Position numbers and translations under genes: made by a program
The notes under the pieces: model-generated
Told to the model about the DNA's origin: nothing
Databases searched by the model: none
The model's input: the letters and a program-made list of their open reading frames with translations, nothing else
Part shown: in pieces, positions 1-8,228 of the stretch
Numbering within the stretch: position 1 is the stretch's first letter
How the letters are laid out: every line of letters begins with the position of its first letter
DNA from: Propionibacteriaceae bacterium
GTDB lineage: Bacteria; Actinomycetota; Actinomycetes; Propionibacteriales; Propionibacteriaceae
DNA length: 20,615 bases
Assembly: GCA_031255975.1 (NCBI GenBank)
Contig: JAIRRM010000058.1
Location: forward strand, 1 to 20,615
Reading direction: 5' to 3'

Positions 1-296
1 TAGTGATCGTGATTTCATAATTGTCGGCACACCGTACCGTGTCCGCCTGCGGTTTCTGGAGATTTTTAGCCCTCAGGTGGGGCGGGGGACAACCCGCGGA
101 TGCATATGCGAGCATAGAGACCAAATATGGATTTCACTCCTTTGATGATGAATACGACGAACATCCAATACGGATTTTGGTTGCTCTCTCGACATGCGGA
201 TTTTTGGTTTTGTAGCATGAAATTGCTGAATGGCAGCGAGGCCATTCGTTTTGAGCGCTCGGCAGGAAAGACAAATCAATATGTCCATTAAGAAGG
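1..296. other. AT-richer stretch with no recognisable gene
   Basis: No convincing gene was found here. A 64-codon open frame from 21 to 215 has no ribosome binding site, no familiar motif and a mixed composition, so I do not call it. The base composition is clearly more AT-rich than the rest of the window, with T-rich runs near 64-68 and 190-216. A 5-bp inverted pair (CATGC at 194-198, GCATG at 222-226) is too short to interpret. The promoter of the exporter operon that begins near 303 must lie here, but I could not place a convincing -35/-10 pair. Confidence 0.5.
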
Positions 297-302
297 GTGC
301 TT

Positions 303-1349
303 GTGGTGGTGAGGTCTAAAGCGGCTCTCGCAGTTGTGTGCGCTGCGGTGTTAGTTGCGCTCGGTGCAGGTGTCGGGTTGTTGTTAGCTCCGGCACCAGA
401 CCCTTCTGGCCTTGAAGCCGGAAGTGCGGCTACCGTTGCGCCCGCCACGGTGCAGCAATTCCGGGACGAGCGTCCGGTGGTCGCCGAGTTCCGGGTATCC
501 AACCAGATTCCGCTGCGGACGGCCCGGTACGGCGTGGTTACGGCGGCTGTGATAGAGAGCCCTGGGCCGTTGGCTTCAGGGCAAATGGCATTTTGGGTGG
601 ACGCCGCGCCCGTGGTTGCCATCCATACCGCATATCCGCTCTACCGCGACATTACGGTAGGGGCGTGCGGTGAAGATGCCCGTACGTTGAACGCAGAGTT
701 AGCACGCTTGGGCACACTTGCTGGCGAGCCAGGGGGCTGCTTTACAGCTGCGTCGCGTGATGCCTGGCGGGCCATCCAGGCTGCAGCGGGAGTGCCGAAG
801 CCCACAAACCAGGTGCTACTGGAGAACGTGCTCTGGCTCCCCGCCCATGAAACGGTCGCATCGTCATGGTTGATCGCTCCCGGCACCCCAGTGCCAGGAG
901 ACGGCGTGGTCGGGTGGGTTGCGGGGCGGCTGTCGCGTATCTCACTCACCCTGACAAACATCAGCAGCGGGGAACTGTTGCCGGGTGATCACGAGTTGAG
1001 TCTTTTTGGGCAGACCCTTGCTCCCGCTGAGTTAGGCGATGTCATCGACGCGGACTTCTTGGCCGCTGTTTCTCAAACCGCGAAATATGTGGAGATCATC
1101 GCGTCGGAATCCCGTGCCCAGGCCAATGCGACGCTACGGCTGACCACCCCGATCAATGCGCTACGGGTGCCCGCTGCTGCGGTGTTCGGGATCAGTGGCC
1201 GGGAGGGTTGTGTGCAGGTGATGGGTGTGGGTGTTCCAGTACGAATCGTGGGGTCAAGCCTTGGGGGCACGCTGGTGGTGGTGGACGGCACTGAAGCTTT
1301 CAACGAAGTGGCGATAGGCACCGGTATCACCTTGACCTCATGCAGGTGA
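303..1349 (+). CDS. Membrane-fusion-like protein with peptidoglycan-binding fold, exporter subunit
   Basis: This is the likely extracytoplasmic adaptor of an ABC exporter encoded with the next two genes. The frame can open at a GTG at 297, but a purine-rich site (AGAAGG, 291-296) sits on top of that codon. One of the GTGs at 303, 306 or 309 is therefore a better start; I use 303. Counting from 297, residues 7-31 form one hydrophobic segment (membrane anchor or signal). Residues about 123-166 match a PG_binding_1-type helical repeat with the LNAEL, GGCF and AWRAIQAA positions expected of that fold. The C-terminal part, about 280-345, resembles the last beta domain of HlyD/MacA adaptors (VPAAAVF, then VPVRIVG, then a VVVDGTEAFNEVAIGTG tail). 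The four cysteines after residue 120 could form disulfides. The ATPase gene follows after 3 bp. The family assignment rests on pattern only, and the exported substrate is unknown. Confidence 0.7.
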   Translation: MVVRSKAALAVVCAAVLVALGAGVGLLLAPAPDPSGLEAGSAATVAPATVQQFRDERPVVAEFRVSNQIPLRTARYGVVTAAVIESPGPLASGQMAFWVDAAPVVAIHTAYPLYRDITVGACGEDARTLNAELARLGTLAGEPGGCFTAASRDAWRAIQAAAGVPKPTNQVLLENVLWLPAHETVASSWLIAPGTPVPGDGVVGWVAGRLSRISLTLTNISSGELLPGDHELSLFGQTLAPAELGDVIDADFLAAVSQTAKYVEIIASESRAQANATLRLTTPINALRVPAAAVFGISGREGCVQVMGVGVPVRIVGSSLGGTLVVVDGTEAFNEVAIGTGITLTSCR

Positions 1350-1352
1350 GCC

Positions 1353-2027
1353 GTGGTAGCAGACGAAGTGAGCGAAACAGCCATTCAATCGGCATGCAGT
1401 GTGGTCGGCGCGGGGTTGTCGCATTCTTTTCCTGGTACGGCAACGCTGTTCTTGGATCTTGACTTCGTATTGCTCCCTAGTCAGATCACCGGGGTGTGTG
1501 GCCCTTCTGGTTGCGGCAAATCGACGTTGCTATCCATACTGGCCGGATGGGAGACCCCCAAAACAGGAACGGTGAAGCGCGACGGTGTACGTCACGTCGG
1601 CTGGGTCTTCCAGAATCCGCATGGGGTGGCGGCGCGTACCGCACTGGATCATGTGGTATTTCCACTGTTGGCTGCGGGACTGTTGCGTGCAGAGGCCGAA
1701 CCGGAGGCGATGCGGATCATGTCTCTCTTCGCTCTTGGCGAGATTGCGCAGCGCCCCTTTTCCGCGTTATCGGGCGGAGAGGCGCAACGGCTGATGCTGG
1801 CACGGGCTGTGGCCGCGAAACCTGATCTGTTGCTGGTGGACGAACCCACGGCGCAACTGGACGTGACCACTGCCGCGACGGTAAACAGTGTGCTCGGTTC
1901 CATAGCCGCGTCCGGAGCCATTGTGGTGATCGCCACGCACGACCAAGGCACTAGGACGGTGTGTGACCAGGTGATTGACCTCGGACTGCCGCAGGCGAGA
2001 GTCAAAGGGGCAAGGTTGACGCGATGA
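1353..2027 (+). CDS. ABC exporter ATP-binding protein (MacB/LolD type)
   Basis: This is a 224-residue nucleotide-binding subunit that would power the permease encoded next. All ABC motifs are visible: Walker A GPSGCGKST at 50-58, Q-loop Gln in WVFQNP near 87, signature LSGGEAQRL at 139-147, Walker B LLLVDEP at 159-165 and the switch His in THD at 195-197. Its length and motif spacing fit the stand-alone ATPases of the LolD/MacB branch, which serve four-helix permeases with a large outer domain. It begins at a GTG 3 bp after the adaptor gene, and its last 4 bases (ATGA) overlap the permease start. Translational coupling across all three genes is therefore likely. The N-terminal 20 residues before the first strand are longer than usual, so a slightly downstream start is possible. 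Confidence 0.92.
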   Translation: MVADEVSETAIQSACSVVGAGLSHSFPGTATLFLDLDFVLLPSQITGVCGPSGCGKSTLLSILAGWETPKTGTVKRDGVRHVGWVFQNPHGVAARTALDHVVFPLLAAGLLRAEAEPEAMRIMSLFALGEIAQRPFSALSGGEAQRLMLARAVAAKPDLLLVDEPTAQLDVTTAATVNSVLGSIAASGAIVVIATHDQGTRTVCDQVIDLGLPQARVKGARLTR

Positions 2028-3091
2028 GGGCACGAAGCGTTATTTCGGAGGCAGGGCGCAATCTGGCTTGTGGCACGTCGAAGCCGCTGCTGTTCGCGCT
2101 GCTGGTGGCGGTGTTGTCTGGGGTGTTGGCAGTGGCCGATGTGAGCGCCATCGCCCGGGTGGATGCTGCCGCAGTGCGGTTCCAAGCTGCCGCCGCGAGT
2201 ATGCGAGGCATCGCCGCTGAACGCCGTATTGATGCCGCCTCTTGTGACGCTCTCGCTAGGTTATCGACCATTGCGGCCTCTGGCGCGTTGTCGACGGGTG
2301 AGGTGTTGCGGTTGGACGCGGCACCCATGACACAATTCCACACCTATCGGGTCAGCCCTGGTTTCGGCAGCCTCCTCGGCGTGGGTGGTGCTACCACGGA
2401 CGGCGTATGGGTGGAGGCGGAATTGGCCGCGGCGCTGGGGCTTCAAGCCGGGATGACGGTGCCGACGGAGCGGGGCGACCTCACCGTGGCGGCGCTCTAT
2501 CGGTGGCCGAATGATGGGCGTGACGCTCGTCTTGGCTTCTCAATCCTTATTCCCGAATCTGCGTCGGAACCCTTTGATGAGTGCTGGATGAGTTCTTGGC
2601 CGGTGTTGCCCAGCAATGATGACTTGCTGCTGAGCACGGCTTACGTCATTCCCGGCAGCAACGCTGCGCTACAAGTGGTGCCGTTGAACAAGAACTTGGG
2701 GCGAGACTACGACGCTAATGCAGAGTTCACTTCTCGGGTGACGAGTGAGGCCAGATGGTTCGCACTACTGGCCGGAGTCGCCTTGGCAGTGGTGGCCGTG
2801 TCGCGGCGTCGTATGGAATACGCGGCGGCGCTGCACGCAGGCCAGGACCGGACGAGCCAACTGCTTACCGTGCTGTTGGAAACCCTGGTATGGGCAGGGG
2901 CTGGCGCTCTGACGGGGACGGTGACCTGCCTGCTTGCCGCAAGGCTTTCCGGTGTGACCGACTGGTACACCACCTGGCTGGTGACGGTTCGCTGCCCCGT
3001 GCTGGCGTTCATAGGCGCGTTGCTCGGCTCCGCCGGGGCAATTCTCTGCATCAAAGAACGGCTCCTATTCCGCTACTTCCGTAACCGGTGA
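2024..3091 (+). CDS. ABC exporter permease, MacB/FtsX-like topology
   Basis: This is a 355-residue membrane protein. It has one hydrophobic helix near the N-terminus (about 20-42), a soluble region of about 200 residues (about 45-243), then three helices (about 244-261, 283-306 and 324-343) and a short basic tail ending FRNR. One helix, a large outer domain, then three helices is the topology of MacB/FtsX-type permeases. These do not move substrate through a channel; they transmit ATPase motion to the outside (family knowledge). The soluble domain contains Cys74 and Cys187, possibly a disulfide. The start overlaps the end of the ATPase gene by 4 bp. Together with the adaptor gene this completes a tripartite, single-membrane exporter. 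The cargo cannot be read from the sequence; antimicrobial peptides or lipid-like compounds are usual for relatives. Confidence 0.82.
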   Translation: MRARSVISEAGRNLACGTSKPLLFALLVAVLSGVLAVADVSAIARVDAAAVRFQAAAASMRGIAAERRIDAASCDALARLSTIAASGALSTGEVLRLDAAPMTQFHTYRVSPGFGSLLGVGGATTDGVWVEAELAAALGLQAGMTVPTERGDLTVAALYRWPNDGRDARLGFSILIPESASEPFDECWMSSWPVLPSNDDLLLSTAYVIPGSNAALQVVPLNKNLGRDYDANAEFTSRVTSEARWFALLAGVALAVVAVSRRRMEYAAALHAGQDRTSQLLTVLLETLVWAGAGALTGTVTCLLAARLSGVTDWYTTWLVTVRCPVLAFIGALLGSAGAILCIKERLLFRYFRNR

Positions 3092-3137
3092 TGTTTGTCT
3101 GAAAGAGGTGCGGACGGCACTATGCGACGCCACCGCG

Positions 3138-3143
3138 TAACAT
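3138..3143 (+). promoter_or_regulatory. Probable -10 element (TAACAT) for leaderless glgP
   Basis: TAACAT ends 6 nt before the GTG at 3150, and there is no Shine-Dalgarno sequence between them. Transcription would begin at or next to the start codon. The -35 region (around 3115-3120) is weak, as is common in actinobacteria. The same arrangement recurs at five other genes in this window. Confidence 0.55.
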
Positions 3144-3149
3144 AGACCG

Positions 3150-5717
3150 GTGAGCGAATACGAGCATCTGGCGTCTGGCAATGAGACCCCGACGCAAGCC
3201 GACGAATCAGCGTCCACCATCCGCCGCCTCGGCCCTACCTTTCGGCCCACGCATCCGGTGGCACTCGCCCCGGTGACGGCTCCGGCGCACACACTGGACG
3301 GGTTCGTGCGTGAGTTTCTGCATGAGCTGAGCATGGGTGTGGGCGTGCCGCTGGCCCGTAGCTCTGTCAACGACCAATACATCGCGCTGGCGTCCACGGT
3401 GCGCAAATACCTGATGGCGCGCTGGCTGGAGACCACCCGCAGGGTACGCGAATCCAAAACAAAGACCGTCGCTTATCTCTCTGCCGAATACCTGCTGGGC
3501 CGCCAACTTGGCAACGCCCTGCTTGCCACCGACCTGGAGGGCATCGCCAAACAGGCCATGGAGGCTTGTGGCCTCGATTACGAGACGCTGCGGGCGCAAG
3601 AGGTGGAGCCGGGTCTTGGTAACGGTGGCCTGGGCCGTCTGGCGGCATGCTTCATCGATTCACTGGCAACCATCGGCATCCCCAGCATTGGCTACGGCAT
3701 CCGCTACGAGTACGGCATCTTCCGGCAAACATTCGTGGATGGCCGCCAGGTGGAGCAGCCCGACAACTGGCTGGAGTTGGGTGCCCCTTGGGAGTTTCCG
3801 CACCCAGAGGCCGCCGTCGAGGTCGGATTCGCAGGCCACACCGAAGCGTATCGTGACGGAAATGGCCGCGAGCGTACCCGCTGGGTGCCCGGTTGGAGCG
3901 TGCTCGGGGAGCCCTGCAACTACATGGTGCCCGGCTATCAGAACGGTCGCGTCAACACGCTCCGGCTCTGGCGTGCCCGCGCCAAACGCGCTTTCGACTT
4001 GGAGCAGTTCAACGCCGGCGATTACGTGGAGGCGGTGCGCGCCCAGACGTTCGCCGAGAACATCACCAAGGTGCTCTACCCGGAGGATTCCACCCCGCAG
4101 GGTAAGGAGTTGAGGCTGCAGCAGCAGTACTTCTTCGTCGCCTGCTCTATTCGTGATTTCATCGTCAACATGTTGGAGGATGGGTGTGATCTGCACCACC
4201 TGCCGGAGCGTGTCGTCTTCCAGATGAACGACACACACCCGGTGGTCGCCATCCCGGAGTTGTTGCGCATTTTGGTGGACGAGCACGGCTGGGAGTGGGA
4301 CGACGCCTGGGCAACCACCAGGCGGTGTTTCGCGTACACCTGCCACACGCTGTTGCCAGAGGCGCTGGAGGTGTGGCCAGCGGAACTGTTCGCCCGGTTA
4401 TTGCCGCGCCATTACGAGATTATCGACCGTATCAACTCCGAGTTCCTGGACGGATTACGCGCTACCTACCCCGGCGACGAGGCCAAGGTGCGGGCCATGT
4501 CGATCATCACCGACGGCCCGATAAAAGCGATACGCATGGCGTATCTGGCCACCGTGGTTGGCACCAAAGTAAACGGCGTCGCCGAACTGCATTCACAACT
4601 GCTGCGTGACAAGGTATTCCATGATTTCGCGGCGCTGTGGCCCGACAAGTTCACCAACGTCACCAACGGCGTAACTCCGCGTCGCTTCGTCCAACTCGCC
4701 AACCCGCGTCTTGGTGATCTCATCACGGACGCGCTGGGAGTCGGATGGCTCACCGATCTGGGGCGGCTCACCGAGCTGGAACCGTACGCCGAAGACCCGG
4801 AGTTCCGTGAGCGCTTCGCCGTCATCAAGGCCCGCAACAAACGGCACCTTGCCGCCCGGCTCAAAGCCCGCGATGGCATCGAACTGCCGTTGGAGAACAT
4901 GTTGGACGTGATGGTCAAGCGGCTGCACGAATACAAGCGGCAGAGTCTGAAGCTACTGCACATCGTGAGCCTGTACGAGCGGATCAAAACCGGCAAATTG
5001 GCGCTTACGGATGTCACGCCGCGTACCTTCATCTTCGGCGCAAAGGCGGCCCCCGGCTATCGCGTCGCGAAACAAACCATCCACCTGATGAACCAGGTTG
5101 CGGCCACCATCAACGCCGACGCTTCGCTGGAGGGGCGGCTGAAGGTGTTCTTCCCACCGAACTACAACGTGACCCTGGCTGAGCGGGTGATCCCCGCCGC
5201 CGACCTCTCAGAGCAGATCAGCCTGGCTGGCAAAGAGGCATCCGGTACCGGCAACATGAAATTTGCCCTTTCAGGCGCTTTGACGATCGGCACCCTGGAC
5301 GGGGCCAACGTCGAGATTCGGGAACAGGTGGGCGCGGATAACTTCTTCCTTTTCGGTATGACCGAGCCGGAGGTGGAGGCGTTGGCCGCCAGCGGGTACC
5401 GTCCACGCGATTGCTACGAATCGGACGCCGATCTCAAAGCCGCCGTCGATCTCATCGCTTCCGGGGCCTTCTCCGGCGACGACCCGGAACCGGCGCGAGC
5501 AATCGTCGCCAATCTGTTAGACGATGATCGCTTCATGGCGTTGGCCGACTTCCGCGCGTATCTTGACGCTCAGGCCGAGGTGGACGCGGCGTACGCGGAT
5601 CAAGACAATTGGGTGCGCAAAGCGGTGTTGAACGTGGCTCGGGCGGGATACTTCAGTTCCGACCGCTCCATCAGGGACTACCTCTCCCGAGTCTGGCACG
5701 CCACCCCGCTGGTGTGA
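3150..5717 (+). CDS. glgP: Glycogen/alpha-glucan phosphorylase
   Basis: This 855-residue enzyme of glycosyltransferase family 35 releases glucose 1-phosphate from alpha-1,4-glucans with pyridoxal phosphate. The PLP-binding motif EASGTGNMKF is present, with the Schiff-base lysine at about residue 704. Other family signatures are GNGGLGRLAACF with the following YGIRYEYG in the N-terminal half, MNDTHPVVAIPELLR in the middle, and MVKRLHEYKRQ and PNYNVTLAE in the C-terminal half. The first 45 or so residues, before LDGFVREFLHELSMG, are an extra tail with no clear fold; most bacterial relatives are 800-840 residues. The GTG start is supported by the -10-like TAACAT 6 nt upstream rather than by a ribosome site. 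It stands alone, 58 bp after the exporter operon, and no other glg gene is in view. Confidence 0.97.
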   Translation: MSEYEHLASGNETPTQADESASTIRRLGPTFRPTHPVALAPVTAPAHTLDGFVREFLHELSMGVGVPLARSSVNDQYIALASTVRKYLMARWLETTRRVRESKTKTVAYLSAEYLLGRQLGNALLATDLEGIAKQAMEACGLDYETLRAQEVEPGLGNGGLGRLAACFIDSLATIGIPSIGYGIRYEYGIFRQTFVDGRQVEQPDNWLELGAPWEFPHPEAAVEVGFAGHTEAYRDGNGRERTRWVPGWSVLGEPCNYMVPGYQNGRVNTLRLWRARAKRAFDLEQFNAGDYVEAVRAQTFAENITKVLYPEDSTPQGKELRLQQQYFFVACSIRDFIVNMLEDGCDLHHLPERVVFQMNDTHPVVAIPELLRILVDEHGWEWDDAWATTRRCFAYTCHTLLPEALEVWPAELFARLLPRHYEIIDRINSEFLDGLRATYPGDEAKVRAMSIITDGPIKAIRMAYLATVVGTKVNGVAELHSQLLRDKVFHDFAALWPDKFTNVTNGVTPRRFVQLANPRLGDLITDALGVGWLTDLGRLTELEPYAEDPEFRERFAVIKARNKRHLAARLKARDGIELPLENMLDVMVKRLHEYKRQSLKLLHIVSLYERIKTGKLALTDVTPRTFIFGAKAAPGYRVAKQTIHLMNQVAATINADASLEGRLKVFFPPNYNVTLAERVIPAADLSEQISLAGKEASGTGNMKFALSGALTIGTLDGANVEIREQVGADNFFLFGMTEPEVEALAASGYRPRDCYESDADLKAAVDLIASGAFSGDDPEPARAIVANLLDDDRFMALADFRAYLDAQAEVDAAYADQDNWVRKAVLNVARAGYFSSDRSIRDYLSRVWHATPLV

Positions 5718-5718
5718 G

Positions 5719-5739
5719 CGCTGCCAAATCTCAGCAGCG
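5719..5739 (+). terminator. Short hairpin after glgP
   Basis: CGCTGC (5719-5724) and GCAGCG (5734-5739) form a perfect 6-bp stem with a 9-nt loop directly after the glgP stop codon. There is no T tract, so it may act as a weak or Rho-assisted terminator or simply protect the 3' end. Confidence 0.35.
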
Positions 5740-5958
5740 GCACATCCCGTCGAGCCGTAATTGAGGACATGACTCGACAGGCGTGGCCACGAACTTGGTT
5801 CCAAACCTTAAGCGTAAGAGGTACGGCTCAGGCGCGAAGCCAGGAGCCGGGTTGGGCTGGCGTCGCAGTTGGCCGCAACTTCGCACCCGGCGGGTCGAAC
5901 TGTGCCAGACTTGGGGTGGCGGTGATTCTGCCGCTGAGGCAAGCAAAGGAGCCCTTAG

Positions 5959-6483
5959 ATGGCACGGAAGATGTATTACGGCTCCGAGGTTGATGTGTCG
6001 TTCGATCTCGATGTCTGCGAACACGCCGCCGAGTGTGTGCGTGGTATGCCAGAGGTGTTCAACACCAAGGCCCGGCCCTGGATCAACCTGGAAGATGTCA
6101 CCACGCCGACGCTAGCTGACAAGGTACGCGAGGTTATCGGGCGGTGCCCATCCGGGGCGCTACACGTCGAGGAGCACGTCAAGCCCGCTTCCGGTGAGGG
6201 CGCGGTGCGCGCCGTACACAACGCTGACGAGTCGCGCTACGAAGGTTGGATCGGCGATGAACTCGCCGGGTTCGCGCAGTATCAGCTCACCTCCGAACTG
6301 ATCGTTTTCACCCACACCGAGACCGACCCCAAGTTTGAGGGTAAAGGTGTGGGTTCGGCCATCATCCGCTTTGCCCTAGATGACGTACGCGCCGCCGCAA
6401 ACCGCAAGGTGATGCCGCTTTGCCCGTTTGTCAAAGGTTGGATGGATCGCCACCAAGACTATTACGACCTCATGATGGGCTGA
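5959..6483 (+). CDS. YjdI-like iron-sulfur domain fused to YjdJ-like GNAT domain
   Basis: This 174-residue protein has two parts. Residues about 5-75 match the divergent mono-cluster ferredoxin domain known as Fer4_19 (E. coli YjdI): Cys20-x-His22, Cys26-VRG, a KARPWI motif, and Cys63 in CPSGAL. Residues about 83-174 match the small YjdJ-type GNAT acetyltransferase: the acetyl-CoA loop EGKGVG near 127-132, then MPLCPFVKGWMDRHQDY. In E. coli these are separate neighbouring genes (recalled knowledge); here they are one polypeptide. The ATG is preceded by AAAGGAG (5945-5951) at good spacing, so the start is secure. Its substrate is unknown. The conserved Cys155 in PLCPF lies where YjdJ proteins also carry one. 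It stands alone between glgP and dapB. Confidence 0.88.
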   Translation: MARKMYYGSEVDVSFDLDVCEHAAECVRGMPEVFNTKARPWINLEDVTTPTLADKVREVIGRCPSGALHVEEHVKPASGEGAVRAVHNADESRYEGWIGDELAGFAQYQLTSELIVFTHTETDPKFEGKGVGSAIIRFALDDVRAAANRKVMPLCPFVKGWMDRHQDYYDLMMG

Positions 6484-6518
6484 GTTTCGCTTCGTCTCCC
6501 GTGACGGCGTTACGGCAC

Positions 6519-6537
6519 GTGGGTGTTCCCCGCCCAC
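6519..6537 (+). promoter_or_regulatory. Hairpin abutting the dapB -10 element
   Basis: GTGGGTG (6519-6525) pairs with CGCCCAC (6531-6537), giving 7 bp with one G-U pair and a TTCCC loop. It ends exactly where the TACACT -10 element of dapB begins. It could terminate the upstream gene or be a protein-binding dyad over the dapB spacer. No T tract follows. Confidence 0.3.
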
Positions 6538-6543
6538 TACACT
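6538..6543 (+). promoter_or_regulatory. Probable -10 element (TACACT) for leaderless dapB
   Basis: TACACT lies 7 nt before the ATG at 6551, and no ribosome binding site is present in between. Placement matches the other leaderless candidates of this window. No good -35 box is visible. Confidence 0.6.
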
Positions 6544-6550
6544 CAGTTCC

Positions 6551-7282
6551 ATGCTGAGAGTAGCGGTATTCGGTGCCCGAGGGCGCATGGGGTCACAGGT
6601 GGTAGCCGCCATCGAAGCGGCACCCGATCTGGAACTGCACGTGGCGATCGATGCCGCTGACCCCATCGAGGCGGCGTCGGGTGCCGACGTGGCGGTTGAC
6701 TTCACGGTACCCACCGTCGTGATGGGGCACATCGAATGGTGCGTACGGCAGGGCATCGCCGTAGTCGTCGGCACCACCGGATTCGATGAGAAAAGGTACG
6801 AGCAGGTGCGCGGCTGGGTGGAGAGCGCCTCCGGCGCGCGGGTACTCATCGCATCCAACTTCTCGGTGGCCGCGGTGCTGATGATGCGGTTTGCCGCTCA
6901 AGCCGCGCCATATTTCGAGTCAGTGGAGGTGATCGAACTGCACCATCCCCGCAAATTGGATGCCCCATCCGGCACCGCCGTAACCACCGCCAAAGCGATC
7001 GCCGCCGCGCGTGCCGCCGCTGCCACCCCCGTGATGCCGGACGCCACCGCCACCCAGTTGGAGGGTGCTCGCGGCGCTACGGTGGACGGTGTGCGGGTAC
7101 ACTCAGTGCGGCTCCAAGGGCTGTTCGCCCACCAAGAGGTCGTCTTCGGCAACCCCGGCGAGATGCTCACCATCCGCGACGACGGCTTCGACCGGGCATC
7201 CTACCTGCCCGGTGTGCTGCTCGCCGTACGCCGGGTGCTGGAGTTACCGGGCTTCACACTCGGTATCGACACGTTGCTGTGA
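6551..7282 (+). CDS. dapB: 4-hydroxy-tetrahydrodipicolinate reductase
   Basis: DapB reduces 4-hydroxy-tetrahydrodipicolinate with NAD(P)H in the diaminopimelate and lysine pathway. The 243-residue length is usual for actinobacteria. The Rossmann motif GARGRMG is at 8-14 and GTTGF at 74-78. The catalytic and substrate-binding segment ELHHPRKLDAPSGTA is at 129-143, holding the two adjacent His (131-132), the catalytic Lys135 and the GTA substrate loop. The start is set by a TACACT -10 element 7 nt upstream. Its stop codon abuts the stop codon of the convergent aldo/keto reductase gene with no bases between. dapA, thyX and rnj are often nearby in actinobacteria; here only rnj is, about 4 kb away. 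Confidence 0.97.
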   Translation: MLRVAVFGARGRMGSQVVAAIEAAPDLELHVAIDAADPIEAASGADVAVDFTVPTVVMGHIEWCVRQGIAVVVGTTGFDEKRYEQVRGWVESASGARVLIASNFSVAAVLMMRFAAQAAPYFESVEVIELHHPRKLDAPSGTAVTTAKAIAAARAAAATPVMPDATATQLEGARGATVDGVRVHSVRLQGLFAHQEVVFGNPGEMLTIRDDGFDRASYLPGVLLAVRRVLELPGFTLGIDTLL

Positions 7283-8218
7283 CTAGTTAGTAAGCGTGCT
7301 CAGTTCAGCCGCCTCGGCTGCCGTCAACTCTACGTTCACCACTTGTAGCGACTCTCGCAACTGTGCCACCGCACTCACCCCGGAGAGCGGCACCACGATG
7401 GTGGGACGGGTTTTCAGCCAGGCCAGCCCAATGGCGGCCGGTGCCACGCCGTGCTTCGCGGCCAGGGCGTCAATCTTCGGCAACAAGGTGTCGCCGTATT
7501 TGTCCAAATGCCCGGAAGCGAGCTTGGAGTGCGCCGTCTCGGTTGATTGGGCACCCAGGCGATAGTGCCCGGAGAGGAACCCGCTGGCTAGCGAGCGGTA
7601 CGGCAGATTGACAAGCTCAAACTCTTGAGCGACCGGCATGTTGCCCTGTTCGTAGTCTTGCCGCTGCACCAGGTTGTAGGCGTCTTGAATCACCTCGAAC
7701 TCGGCCAGTCCGTTGGCACGCTGAAACTCCACCGCCGCCCGCAACCGCTCCGGGGTGAAGTTTGACGCCCCAAGATGCAACACCTTGCCCTCGCGCACCA
7801 ACTCGTCGCAAGCGGCGAGCGACACCTCCCAGGGGGTGCTCTGGTCGTCTTGATGCAGGTAGTAGATGTCGATACGGTCGGTGCCGAGTCGGGTCAACGA
7901 CGCCTCGCAGGCGGCGCGCAGATTTTCGCGGCTCAAGGTGGTATACGGCGGCAGTTTCCCCATCTTGGTGGCGATCAGTTGCGTGTCGCGGTTACGGCGG
8001 TTGGCGTACCAGCGACCGATGATGATCTCCGACTCGCCCCCGACGTTGCCCTCCTTCCACGACGAGTACATGTCGGCGGTATCGACGAAGTTGCCGCCTG
8101 CCGCCGCGTAAGCGTCCAGAATCGCGAACGAGGTGGTCTCGTCGGCCGTCCAACCGAAGGGATTGCCGCCAAGTTGCAGCCCGAAAACGTCGAGTCCGGT
8201 GCGTCCGAGAATGGGCAT
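7283..8218 (-). CDS. Aldo/keto reductase
   Basis: This is a 311-residue NADPH-dependent oxidoreductase with a TIM-barrel fold. The family's catalytic tetrad is visible as Asp46, Tyr51, Lys85 and His122, within the motifs NFVDTADMYSSW, TKMGK and IYYLHQDD. The C-terminal cofactor region carries VVPLSGVSAVAQLRESL. It fits the broad group that includes YajO, Tas and other general stress-related reductases; the substrate is not predictable. The ATG is preceded by AAGGA (minus strand, about 8226-8230), and the gene begins only 10 bp after the alcohol dehydrogenase stop. The two are almost certainly one transcript. The 3' end touches dapB head-on with no gap. Confidence 0.93.
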   Translation of the reverse strand: MPILGRTGLDVFGLQLGGNPFGWTADETTSFAILDAYAAAGGNFVDTADMYSSWKEGNVGGESEIIIGRWYANRRNRDTQLIATKMGKLPPYTTLSRENLRAACEASLTRLGTDRIDIYYLHQDDQSTPWEVSLAACDELVREGKVLHLGASNFTPERLRAAVEFQRANGLAEFEVIQDAYNLVQRQDYEQGNMPVAQEFELVNLPYRSLASGFLSGHYRLGAQSTETAHSKLASGHLDKYGDTLLPKIDALAAKHGVAPAAIGLAWLKTRPTIVVPLSGVSAVAQLRESLQVVNVELTAAEAAELSTLTN

Positions 8219-8228
8219 GTGATGATCC

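Noticed and set aside
21..215. 64-codon frame at the left edge
   Set aside because: No ribosome site, no recognisable motif, and it overlaps other equally poor frames; left uncalled.
3660..4346. 228-codon minus-strand frame inside glgP
   Set aside because: Shadow of a certain gene; composition follows codon positions of glgP.
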